From an uncultured Eggerthellaceae bacterium (GTDB lineage: Bacteria; Actinomycetota; Coriobacteriia; Coriobacteriales; Eggerthellaceae): a stretch of 7,013 nt of DNA. Positions 1 through 6,712 of the stretch are shown piece by piece. The position numbers and the translations under genes were made by a program. Under the pieces are notes generated by a model, which did not search any database, was not told where the DNA came from, and worked only from the letters and a program-made list of their open reading frames with translations. Within the stretch, counting starts at the first letter, position 1. Each line of letters starts with the position of its first letter. The stretch spans positions 1 to 7,013 of the forward strand of contig CANRPV010000074.1 in the NCBI GenBank assembly GCA_947632575.1, read 5' to 3'.

Positions 1-1478
1 GTTGCATAGGCATCAGCCATATCCAGAGGGGTCACCGACGCCACGCCCAGCGTGATGGAGCCAGTCTCGGGCAAATCGGAGGTGATTCCCATCTTGCGCG
101 CCGTCTCAGCGACCGCACTCGGCCCGACAGACAAGCACAGGCGAGCGAATGCCGTGTTGGAGGAAACCTCGAAGGCGCTGGCGATCGTGCGGGTGCCGTA
201 GTTCGTGAAATTGATGTTGTGTACTTCCCAACCGGGGAAGCTAGCCGTTGTGGACGCATCGATCATGGTCTGGGGATTGATGCCCTTTTCTATGGCCGTC
301 ACGAGCGTGAAGGTCTTAAAGGCAGATCCCGCCTGACGACCCGAACCACCTTCGCCAGTAGCCATGTTCACTTGGCTCTCTTCGTAATCGGGGCCGCCGA
401 CCATTGCCTTGATATGGCCGTTCTCGGGATCGATGGCGACCATTGCCACCTCGAAGACACTGCCCGCTTGGGCTGCCTTGTTGGCTGCCGCCACATCTGC
501 CGCTTGCTGCATGCTCACGTCAAGCGTGGTGTAAATAGTCAGTCCACCCTTGAAGATCTCGGTCGCCGAGTAGGCGTACTTGCCGTTGGGGTTCGTAAGC
601 TGATTGCGCACGTAGCTCGTGAAGTAGGGATACGCGAGGATGCCGCTGTTAGATGGGATGGTTTGGTTCAAAACGATGGCTTCGGCCTTAGCCGCATCGG
701 CTTCCGCCTGGGTAATGTAGCCATTAGAAACCATACGATCGAGCACCACATTGCGTCTCGCGAGGCAATTCTCCGGGTAATCGATAGGATTGTTATAGGT
801 GGGTGATTGAGGGATTCCCACTAAGGTAGCTGCCTCGGAAAGAGTCAAATCCGTTGCGTTCTTGGAGAAATAACGCTGGGCAGCAGCTTGAATACCATAG
901 GCGCCTGAACCGTAATTGATGGTGTTCAGGTACATGAGCAGGATGTCATCTTTCGAATACTGCTCTTCCAACTTAAGGGAGATATAAGCCTCGCGCACCT
1001 TACGTTTTAAGGTGATGTCGTTCATCTCATCGGCAAGAATTGTATTGCGGACGAACTGCTGCGTGATGGTGGAGGCTCCTTCGAGTTGGCCGCCGAATAT
1101 GTTATTCACCACGGCGCGAGCGATACCAAAGAGGTCGATGCCGTTGTGCTCGTAAAAACGCTCGTCCTCAGTGGCCACCGTCGCTTCCAGTACCACGGGA
1201 TTGATCTGGCCCATCTCCACCGGTTGGCGGTTCTCGAGTTGGAACTCCGCCAAAACCGTGGTCTTATCGGCGGCATAAAGCACCGTTGGACGCGAGGTAT
1301 TGAAACTTGAGGCGTTGGTATAGTCGGGAAGGTCGGTAAGCCAGCTGGCGCAAAGACCGATCACGCCGATAACACCGGCCACGAGAGCAGCCAGTGCCAC
1401 GGTAATGGCAATGAGAACGCCGGTTTTCTTATGACTGATGCGAGTGCCGGGACGGCCCTTAATAGAACGGGAGCCCAT
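1..1478 (-). CDS. Class A penicillin-binding protein (glycosyltransferase/transpeptidase), 3' end missing
   Basis: Bifunctional peptidoglycan synthase that polymerises lipid II glycan strands and cross-links their peptides on the outer face of the membrane. The visible 492 codons are open to the window edge; the C-terminus lies outside. A basic N-terminus (about residues 1-18) precedes one hydrophobic segment (about 19-47), as in a membrane-anchored type II protein. The glycosyltransferase 51 domain shows all expected motifs: EDERFYEHNG with likely catalytic Glu104, GASTITQQ at 134-141, RKVRE with likely second Glu163, and ILLMYLN ending at 185. The transpeptidase domain begins near 315 and shows an SxxK motif (SAFK, nucleophile Ser385) and an SxN motif (SSN, 439-441). 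The KTG motif would fall beyond the edge. The ATG at 1478 is preceded by a strong ribosome binding site. The gene is functionally unrelated to the arginine genes upstream and has its own candidate promoter. Which PBP paralogue it is cannot be decided here. Confidence 0.95.
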   Translation of the reverse strand, partial: MGSRSIKGRPGTRISHKKTGVLIAITVALAALVAGVIGVIGLCASWLTDLPDYTNASSFNTSRPTVLYAADKTTVLAEFQLENRQPVEMGQINPVVLEATVATEDERFYEHNGIDLFGIARAVVNNIFGGQLEGASTITQQFVRNTILADEMNDITLKRKVREAYISLKLEEQYSKDDILLMYLNTINYGSGAYGIQAAAQRYFSKNATDLTLSEAATLVGIPQSPTYNNPIDYPENCLARRNVVLDRMVSNGYITQAEADAAKAEAIVLNQTIPSNSGILAYPYFTSYVRNQLTNPNGKYAYSATEIFKGGLTIYTTLDVSMQQAADVAAANKAAQAGSVFEVAMVAIDPENGHIKAMVGGPDYEESQVNMATGEGGSGRQAGSAFKTFTLVTAIEKGINPQTMIDASTTASFPGWEVHNINFTNYGTRTIASAFEVSSNTAFARLCLSVGPSAVAETARKMGITSDLPETGSITLGVASVTPLDMADAYA

Positions 1479-1480
1479 AA

Positions 1481-1488
1481 TCACCTCC
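1481..1488 (-). promoter_or_regulatory. Strong Shine-Dalgarno site of the PBP gene
   Basis: On the minus strand this reads GGAGGTGA, an eight-base match to the complement of the 16S rRNA 3' end. The GGAGG core ends five bases before the ATG at 1478. It supports that start over any internal ATG. Confidence 0.85.
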
Positions 1489-1504
1489 GTGTAAACCTCG
1501 CGTC

Positions 1505-1531
1505 ATTGTATCATCGAGCAACATTGAGCAA
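1505..1531 (-). promoter_or_regulatory. Candidate extended -10 promoter of the PBP gene
   Basis: The minus strand has TACAAT (1510-1505) preceded by TGA, giving an extended -10 element (TGATACAAT). A TTGCTC hexamer at 1531-1526 could serve as a -35 at a short 15-base spacing, which extended -10 promoters tolerate. Transcription would start near 1498 and leave a leader of about 20 bases that still contains the Shine-Dalgarno site. This is a motif match only; the GAGCAA half also occurs a second time nearby (1516-1521), so the -35 assignment is uncertain. Confidence 0.45.
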
Positions 1532-1552
1532 GTCGGAAGCACTGCTCCGTTC

Positions 1553-1568
1553 AAAAAAGGCACAGGCC
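1553..1568 (-). terminator. Weak candidate terminator after argH
   Basis: On the minus strand GGC-CTGT-GCC is followed immediately by six T residues. The T-run is right for intrinsic termination, but the stem is only three base pairs and does not extend outwards. It lies about 50 bases beyond the argH stop and just upstream of the PBP promoter candidate, which is where a terminator would be expected. Readthrough into the PBP gene cannot be excluded. Confidence 0.25.
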
Positions 1569-1615
1569 AGTCGCATGTTTTGCATCTTTTGAGCACAATT
1601 CTCAAGAAAAAGAGC

Positions 1616-3016
1616 TCAGTTAAGGGCCGTAAGCTGGTCTTTCTGCGATTGTTGGAGATTCAACGCCAGGTTCAATTGCTCGCTCACGGCATCAGGAGCC
1701 GTTCCGCCAAAGCTTTTGCGCGCCTTCACCAAAGCTTCCGGATTCAGGTAATCGACAATATCGGCATCGAAGAGGTCGCAAGCTTCTTTGTAGTCATCAA
1801 GAGAAAGATCCTCGAGGTCACAACCCCGCTGCTCGCAAAGGAGCACCAAAGCCCCCACGATTTCATGGGCCCGGCGAAACGGCAAGCCCTTCTTCGCCAG
1901 GTAATCGGCGATATCCGTAGCCGCCATAAAGCCCTTCTTGACCTGAAGTTCCATCGCGTTTTCGTTAACGGTCAGCGTTGCCACCATACCCGCCATCACG
2001 CGATAACTCTCCTCCAAGGTGTCCAGCGCGTCGAAGAGTCCCTCTTTGTCCTCCTGAAGATCCTTGTTATAGGCGAGAGGCAGCCCTTTGAGAGTGGTGA
2101 GTATACCGATCAGATCACCGATCACCCTGCCACTCTTTCCCCTGATAAGCTCAGCAAAGTCGGGGTTTTTCTTCTGGGGCATGATCGATGAGCCCGTCGA
2201 GTAAGAATCCGATAGCGTGATGAAGCCGAACTCCGACGTGGACCACAGGATGATCTCCTCGCAAAGACGGCTCAAATGCACCATCGAAAGGCTCGCCGCA
2301 TAGATGCTATCGGCGACGAAATCGCGATCGGAGACCGCATCGAGAGAATTGGGGATCACCTGACTAAACCCAAGTGCCTCTGCGCTTGCGCTCCGATCGA
2401 GCGGATAGCTGGTTCCCGCTAATGCGGCGGCGCCCAGCGGTGAGGCGTCGGCACATTCAAAAGCGGACATGAGACGCTTGAAGTCGCGACTCAACATCCA
2501 GTAATAGGCAAGCAGGTGATGGGAGAACAACACCGGTTGTGCGTGCTGTAGGTGAGTATAACCAGGCAAAATAGCCGAAGAATGCTGCTTGGCCTTATGA
2601 AGGAGGCTCTCTCGCAAGGCAAGGTTAGCATCCATCAAAGCCTTGAGACGTGCCTTGGTGTAAAGCCGTGTGTCGGTAGCCACCTGGTCGTTGCGGGAGC
2701 GACCGGTATGAAGCCGCGCGCCCGCATCGCCGATACGCTCCGTGAGCGCTCGCTCGATGGCCATATGGATGTCCTCGTCGGAAAGCTCGAAATCGAAGGA
2801 GCCTGATTCAATGTCCCTAAGAATAGAAGCCAGACCTTGGTCTATAAGCTCCGCATCCTCTGTGGAGATGACACCCTGAGCGGCAAGCATCGCGGCATGG
2901 GCCCGCGAGCCGGCTATATCTTGGACAAAAAGTCGCTTATCCACGGGAAGCGATGCCCCGAAGGCGCATGCGCTTTCCTCGGTAGTCCCATCAAAGCGTC
3001 CCGACCAGAGTGCCAT
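1616..3016 (-). CDS. argH: Argininosuccinate lyase
   Basis: Cytoplasmic enzyme of the fumarase/aspartase superfamily that cleaves argininosuccinate to arginine and fumarate, the last step of arginine synthesis. The 466-residue product has the usual family length. It begins MALWSGRFDG, a typical ArgH N-terminus. Conserved blocks are TGRSRNDQ (104-111), GYTHLQHAQP (152-161, with the conserved active-site His155), and the superfamily signature GSSIMPQKKNP (275-285) holding the catalytic Ser loop (Ser276/277) and the substrate-binding Lys. The reading frame stays open upstream to an ATG at 3166, but that would add 50 residues unlike ArgH and overlap argG. The ATG at 3016 has an AGGA seven bases upstream, while the adjacent ATG at 3019 would have only four. 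It lies 88 bases after argG and probably shares its transcript. Confidence 0.97.
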   Translation of the reverse strand: MALWSGRFDGTTEESACAFGASLPVDKRLFVQDIAGSRAHAAMLAAQGVISTEDAELIDQGLASILRDIESGSFDFELSDEDIHMAIERALTERIGDAGARLHTGRSRNDQVATDTRLYTKARLKALMDANLALRESLLHKAKQHSSAILPGYTHLQHAQPVLFSHHLLAYYWMLSRDFKRLMSAFECADASPLGAAALAGTSYPLDRSASAEALGFSQVIPNSLDAVSDRDFVADSIYAASLSMVHLSRLCEEIILWSTSEFGFITLSDSYSTGSSIMPQKKNPDFAELIRGKSGRVIGDLIGILTTLKGLPLAYNKDLQEDKEGLFDALDTLEESYRVMAGMVATLTVNENAMELQVKKGFMAATDIADYLAKKGLPFRRAHEIVGALVLLCEQRGCDLEDLSLDDYKEACDLFDADIVDYLNPEALVKARKSFGGTAPDAVSEQLNLALNLQQSQKDQLTALN

Positions 3017-3022
3017 CATTCG

Positions 3023-3028
3023 TTCCTC
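3023..3028 (-). promoter_or_regulatory. Ribosome binding site deciding the argH start
   Basis: The minus strand reads GAGGAA here. Two ATG codons follow in tandem, at 3019 and 3016. The AGGA core is four bases from the first and seven from the second, so spacing favours the second, which also gives the family-typical N-terminus MALWSGRF. Confidence 0.7.
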
Positions 3029-3057
3029 AGTTATTTCTCGATTATCAGCGGCGGCTA

Positions 3058-3105
3058 TTGATGGCAGTTGATGGCTGCCAGTAGCAATCAACAGCCATTG
3101 GCAGC
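3058..3105 (-). repeat. Interlocking inverted and direct repeats between argG and argH
   Basis: A 12-base inverted repeat, arms 3061-3072 and 3087-3098, pairs with a single mismatch (U-U in the minus-strand RNA) around a 14-base loop. That loop contains GCTGCCA (3074-3080), which is exactly complementary to TGGCAGC at 3099-3105, next to and overlapping the argG stop. A third pairing is possible between TGGCAG (3062-3067) and CTGCCA (3075-3080). The + strand also has a 10-base tandem direct repeat, 3058-3067 and 3068-3077, with one mismatch. The pairings compete or could partly form a pseudoknot. No T-run follows on the minus strand, so a simple intrinsic terminator is unlikely. Roles in transcript processing, stability or control of argH are possible but inferred. 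Confidence 0.75.
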
Positions 3106-4376
3106 TATTCGGCGCCGAACTCGTCGACGGTTTTCTCGGCGGGCTTAAATGAAGCGCTCTGCACACCCATCTTCAGGCGATTCTCAGCCCAGACCTTGCA
3201 GCTGAGGCTATGAAGATCGATGAAGCCCTTGGCCGCGTCACGATCGAATTGATCCCCCTCACCATAGGTGGCGAGATCCATCGAGTACAGCGAATAGGGC
3301 GAGCGCAGACCCACGACGGTGCAGCAGCCCTTGTAGAACTTCAGTCGCACGGTACCGCTCAAGTAGTTTTGGGTCGAGGCGATGAAAGCATCCAGGGCCT
3401 CTTTGAGGGGCGAGAACCAAAGTCCGTTATAGACGAGATCCGCCCAAGACTGCTCGATCCCCAACTTGTAGTGCAACACTCCACGCTCGAGGCAGAGATC
3501 CTCAAGAGCCTTGTGGGCAACGATGAGGGCCATAGCACCTGGCACCTCATAGCATTCGCGACTCTTCACGCCCACCAGGCGGTTTTCGATCATATCGAGA
3601 CGCCCGAATCCAACGGAGCCTGCCAGCTCGTTCATCTTCAAAATGATATCCAGATAGCTCATGGCCTTGCCATCAAGAGAGCAAGGGATACCGTTTTTGA
3701 AGTCGACCTCGACGTAGAACGGCTCCTCAGGCGCCGCTTCGGGATCTACGGTCATGGTGTAGATATCATCGGGTGGCTCATTCCAGGGATCCTCGAGCAC
3801 GCCGCACTCGATGGCGCGACCCCAGAGATTGTCATCAATGGAGTACGGGGAGCTCTTGGTGGTAGGCACAGGTACGCCATGGGCGCTCGCCCAATCCATC
3901 TCCTCCTCGCGGGTCTTGAAATCCCACTCGCGAGCCGGAGCGACAATATTGAGCGTCGGGTCGAGAATCATGATGGAAGATTCGAAACGCACCTGGTCGT
4001 TACCCTTACCGGTGCACCCATGAGCGATGGTGTGAGCACCAACTTGATGGGCGACATTCACCAGGTGCTTGACGATCAAAGGCCTGGATAGAGCGCTCAC
4101 CAGCGGATACTTGTTCTCATACATGGCATTGGCAGCCAAAGCGCAGCTGAGGTATTCGTTGGCGAAATCCTCACGCATGTCGACGATGAGACACTGCGTT
4201 GCACCAGAAGCCAAGGCCTTCGCCTTCATGGCCTCAAAATCTTCATGCTCCTGTCCGAGGTCTCCCACCACGGCGTAGACTTCGAAGCCATAGTGCTCCT
4301 GCAGCCACTTTATGCATATGGAGGTATCGAGGCCTCCCGAATAAGCCAATACTACTTTTTCTTTTTCGTCTGCCAT
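3105..4376 (-). CDS. argG: Argininosuccinate synthase
   Basis: Cytoplasmic ligase that joins citrulline and aspartate using ATP (released as AMP and pyrophosphate) to give argininosuccinate, the substrate of the ArgH encoded next. The 423-residue product is slightly longer than the usual approximately 400 residues. The N-type ATP pyrophosphatase nucleotide-binding motif AYSGGLDTS is at 11-19. The conserved AHGCTGKGNDQVRFE block, which contributes to ATP, citrulline and aspartate binding, is at 118-132, and SPYSIDDNLWGR at 176-187 is also family-typical. The C-terminal part (about 190-400) fits the synthetase/multimerisation domain, ending in a short polar tail. The ATG at 4376 is preceded by AGGAAGG eight bases upstream and the N-terminus matches the family. 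It is separated from argD by 150 bases containing a candidate promoter, so argGH may be transcribed independently of argJBD. Confidence 0.97.
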   Translation of the reverse strand: MADEKEKVVLAYSGGLDTSICIKWLQEHYGFEVYAVVGDLGQEHEDFEAMKAKALASGATQCLIVDMREDFANEYLSCALAANAMYENKYPLVSALSRPLIVKHLVNVAHQVGAHTIAHGCTGKGNDQVRFESSIMILDPTLNIVAPAREWDFKTREEEMDWASAHGVPVPTTKSSPYSIDDNLWGRAIECGVLEDPWNEPPDDIYTMTVDPEAAPEEPFYVEVDFKNGIPCSLDGKAMSYLDIILKMNELAGSVGFGRLDMIENRLVGVKSRECYEVPGAMALIVAHKALEDLCLERGVLHYKLGIEQSWADLVYNGLWFSPLKEALDAFIASTQNYLSGTVRLKFYKGCCTVVGLRSPYSLYSMDLATYGEGDQFDRDAAKGFIDLHSLSCKVWAENRLKMGVQSASFKPAEKTVDEFGAE

Positions 4377-4413
4377 ATAGCTAACCTTCCTCTAGGTATC
4401 TTCCTTAAGCTAT
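4377..4413 (-). promoter_or_regulatory. argG ribosome binding site inside a possible leader hairpin
   Basis: The Shine-Dalgarno sequence AGGAAGG is read on the minus strand at about 4391-4385, eight bases before the argG ATG. It lies in the 25-base loop of a perfect six-base inverted repeat, 4377-4382 with 4408-4413, whose inner edge touches the start codon. The stem is AT-rich and short, so a regulatory effect is uncertain, but the ribosome binding site itself is clear. Confidence 0.55.
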
Positions 4414-4453
4414 GATCCACTCGATAGAGACTGCTTTATGAGCAACTTTAGCC

Positions 4454-4491
4454 GTTATCATAACCCAGCCTCATTCCCAATAAAAGTTTTA
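4454..4491 (-). promoter_or_regulatory. Candidate argG promoter with overlapping palindromes
   Basis: On the minus strand TATGAT (4462-4457) is a five-of-six match to a sigma-70 -10 box. TTTTAT (4485-4480) lies 17 bases upstream as a weak -35. Each element sits within a perfect 5-1-5 palindrome: TAAAAGTTTTA at 4481-4491 and GTTATCATAAC at 4454-4464, with centres 27 bases apart. Transcription would start near 4450, leaving a leader of about 75 bases. The placement suggests repressor control, for example by an arginine repressor, but neither palindrome resembles the classical TGAAT-type ARG box and no regulator is encoded in this window. Confidence 0.45.
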
Positions 4492-4526
4492 GAACGCGCC
4501 CAATGAGCGAGAACGCCAGTTATGAG

Positions 4527-5768
4527 CTAGGCCTTAAGCAACGACTCCAACTCTTCGATGAGTTCGTCCACGTATTCCTTCGCGCAGATAAGCGGAGGAA
4601 GGAAGCGTAAGGTGCGCTCCCCCGTTGCGTTCAACACAAAGCCATCGTCCAGCGCGGCGTTTACGACCTCGGGAGCCGTCGGCGCCCCTTCTTCCAAATC
4701 AATGGCCACCATAAGCCCAAGACCTCGAACTTCCACCACCTTCGGAAGCTCCGCGAGGCGCTCTTGGAAATAGGTACCCACCGTGGCGACGCTTTTCCCG
4801 AGCGACACCTTCTGGAGTGTATCCAAGGTGGTGTGGGCAGCCGCTATGGCGATGCAACTTCCCCCGAAGGTAGAGCCCTGATCACCCGGTTGGAACGTAT
4901 CGGCCACCGGGCCTCGTGCCGCGCAGACTCCCATGGGAATCCCGTTGGCGATGCCCTTGGCTATGGTCACAATGTCCGGATAGATGCCGAACTGCTGATA
5001 GGCGAAGGGCGTCCCCGTGCGAAAGACGCCACACTGGACCTCATCGCAGATCAGAAGGGCCCCGTGGGAGGCCGTAAGGCTGCGAGCCTTCTGGAGGAAT
5101 TCTCTCGTGCAGGGATGAACGCCGCTCTCTCCCTGAATACACTCCACCAACATGGCGCAGATCTCAGAGCCGCGCTCTTCGAAGAGTTTCTCGAGGGCGG
5201 CCACATCATTGATGGGAGTACTCACGAAGCCCTGCGGCAAAGGCTCGAAATCCTTCTGCTTCGACACCTGGGAGGTAGCCGCAAGAGCGGCGAGCGTACG
5301 TCCGTGAAAGCTTCCTTGGAGCGTCACGATTAAAGAGGGAGATTGTTCTGCCGGCAGTCCTTCTTGACAGGCCCTGCGACGAGCATAGAGTCGTGCGAGC
5401 TTGATCGCGCACTCATTCGCCTCGGCCCCTGAATTCGCAAAGAAGCTCTTCCAAGGCCGTTGCGTCTCGGGCGAGATGCCGTCGTTCAAAAGTTTGGAGA
5501 GCTCTTGGGCGAGTTCCCCACGTTGTTCGATGTAGTAGTAATTACTCACGTGAATGAGCTTTTCGGCCTGATCCTGGATGGCTTTTACCACGGCGGGATG
5601 ACAATGGCCCAGGCATACCACCCCGATACCAGCCAAAAAGTCGAGGTACTTGCGTCCCTCATCATCGAAGAGGTGCATGCCTAAGCCTGAGACAAACTCC
5701 ACGGGCTTGCGCCCGTAGCTATGCATCAGATAGCTGTCCTCGAGTAGAATTTGCTGATCAAGACTCAT
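4527..5768 (-). CDS. argD: Acetylornithine aminotransferase
   Basis: Pyridoxal-phosphate enzyme (class III aminotransferase, fold type I) that transfers an amino group from glutamate to N-acetylglutamate semialdehyde, giving N-acetylornithine. At 413 residues it has close to the usual length. Visible motifs are NSGAEANE (112-119, phosphate binding), FHGRT (154-158), the cofactor-ring Asp in CDEVQCGVFRTG (Asp242, Gln245), and the Schiff-base Lys271 in IAKGIANGIPMG. Family members in some bacteria also act on succinylornithine or diaminopimelate precursors, but the position directly after argB argues for the arginine role. The ATG at 5768 overlaps the argB stop by ATGA, with an AAGGAG (5779-5774) five bases upstream. 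The product ends shortly before the gap carrying the argG promoter candidate; no convincing terminator was found there. Confidence 0.96.
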   Translation of the reverse strand: MSLDQQILLEDSYLMHSYGRKPVEFVSGLGMHLFDDEGRKYLDFLAGIGVVCLGHCHPAVVKAIQDQAEKLIHVSNYYYIEQRGELAQELSKLLNDGISPETQRPWKSFFANSGAEANECAIKLARLYARRRACQEGLPAEQSPSLIVTLQGSFHGRTLAALAATSQVSKQKDFEPLPQGFVSTPINDVAALEKLFEERGSEICAMLVECIQGESGVHPCTREFLQKARSLTASHGALLICDEVQCGVFRTGTPFAYQQFGIYPDIVTIAKGIANGIPMGVCAARGPVADTFQPGDQGSTFGGSCIAIAAAHTTLDTLQKVSLGKSVATVGTYFQERLAELPKVVEVRGLGLMVAIDLEEGAPTAPEVVNAALDDGFVLNATGERTLRFLPPLICAKEYVDELIEELESLLKA

Positions 5769-6712
5769 TGATGCTCCTTAAGCTTCTGAGCGAAATTGTC
5801 CACTGGAGAGGCAGGAACCACAACACTCTCCTCATCGGGCTTGATCATCGTACCGATACCCTTATCGGTCAGGAGCTCGAGGAGAATTGCATGAGGCACC
5901 GTGCCGTTGATGATATGAGCGCGATGCACACCGGAATCAAGTGCGGTGACACAGGCGTTGAGCTTGGGAATCATACCCTTGGAAATGGTTCCATCGGCCA
6001 TGAGGGAGCGAGCCTCATGAAGCGTCATTTTCGAAATGAGCGTCTCGGGATCCCCGTAGTCCAGGTAAAGACCATCCACGTCAGTCAAAAACAGTATCTT
6101 GTGGGCTCCGATGGCCGCCGCGATATGACCCGCGGCGACATCGGCGTTCACGTTGTAGTAACCGCCGTCCTCGCCTACCGCCACGGTGGCGATGACCGGA
6201 ATATAGTCGCCAGCAGCCAAATCCTCGATAAGTCCGCTGTTGATTCGTTTGATGGAACCGACGCGACCCAAACGGGGATCAGCTTGCTCGGCCACGATAA
6301 TGTGGGCATCAGCGCCACTGAGGCCAACAGCCATCGTGCCGTGCTCGTTCATAGCGGCCACAAGTTCTTGGTTGACCCGTCCAGCCAAGATCATGCGCAC
6401 GAGATCCATAGCCTCATCGGAGGTGACGCGTTGCCCGTCGATAAACTCCACCGGAAGGCCGCTTCGCTCCATGGCTGCGGATATCTCCTTGCCACCCCCA
6501 TGAACGATCACCGGCTTCACCCCGATGATCTTGAGCAGCACGATATCGGCCATGACCTGAGCTCTCAGCTCGGCGTTTTCCATCGCCGCGCCGCCATATT
6601 TGATAAGCACCGTGGTGCCGGTAATCTTTTTAAACCAAGGCATCGCCTCGGAAAGTACGTCCCCGATCTCGCGCGGAACCGCCGCGGGTCTTGTCTCTTT
6701 ATCAAAATTCAT
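5765..6712 (-). CDS. argB: Acetylglutamate kinase, probably arginine-inhibited
   Basis: Amino acid kinase that phosphorylates N-acetylglutamate with ATP, usually the controlled step of cyclic arginine synthesis. The product has 315 residues. It shows the ATP-binding LIKYGG (Lys38), the glycine-rich VHGGGKEI (70-77), NVNAD (187-191) and the Lys250 region SKGMIPK. Two features fit the hexameric, feedback-inhibited class: an N-terminal extension with an amphipathic segment (about 15-32, including AMPWFKKITG) before the first strand, and a C-terminal block HIINGTVPHAILLELLTDKGIGTMI (266-290) resembling the arginine-site signature. Inhibition by arginine is therefore inferred, not shown. The ATG at 6712 overlaps the argJ stop by ATGA, with a GGAG (6726-6723) ten bases upstream, implying coupled translation. 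Confidence 0.97.
   Translation of the reverse strand: MNFDKETRPAAVPREIGDVLSEAMPWFKKITGTTVLIKYGGAAMENAELRAQVMADIVLLKIIGVKPVIVHGGGKEISAAMERSGLPVEFIDGQRVTSDEAMDLVRMILAGRVNQELVAAMNEHGTMAVGLSGADAHIIVAEQADPRLGRVGSIKRINSGLIEDLAAGDYIPVIATVAVGEDGGYYNVNADVAAGHIAAAIGAHKILFLTDVDGLYLDYGDPETLISKMTLHEARSLMADGTISKGMIPKLNACVTALDSGVHRAHIINGTVPHAILLELLTDKGIGTMIKPDEESVVVPASPVDNFAQKLKEHQ

Noticed and set aside
219..806. 195-codon + strand frame opposite the PBP gene
   Set aside because: The minus-strand frame encodes conserved glycosyltransferase and transpeptidase motifs across the same interval, so this is a shadow.
1576..1612. Possible terminator hairpin just after argH (TTGAG/CTCAA)
   Set aside because: The stem is five base pairs with a seven-base loop, and on the minus strand it is followed by AAAAG instead of a T-run.
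3017..3166. 50-residue N-terminal extension of ArgH from an upstream ATG at 3166
   Set aside because: The extension overlaps argG by 62 bases, runs through the repeat region and does not resemble ArgH. The ATG at 3016 has correct ribosome binding site spacing and gives the standard N-terminus.
3210..4091. 293-codon open frame on the + strand opposite argG
   Set aside because: It lies wholly inside argG, whose protein is conserved throughout. The antisense product shows no recognisable family features.
4465..4526. Possible terminator between argD and argG
   Set aside because: CTCATT and AATGAG can pair across about 26 bases, and GCGTTCT is directly repeated, but there is no GC-rich hairpin followed by T residues on the minus strand.
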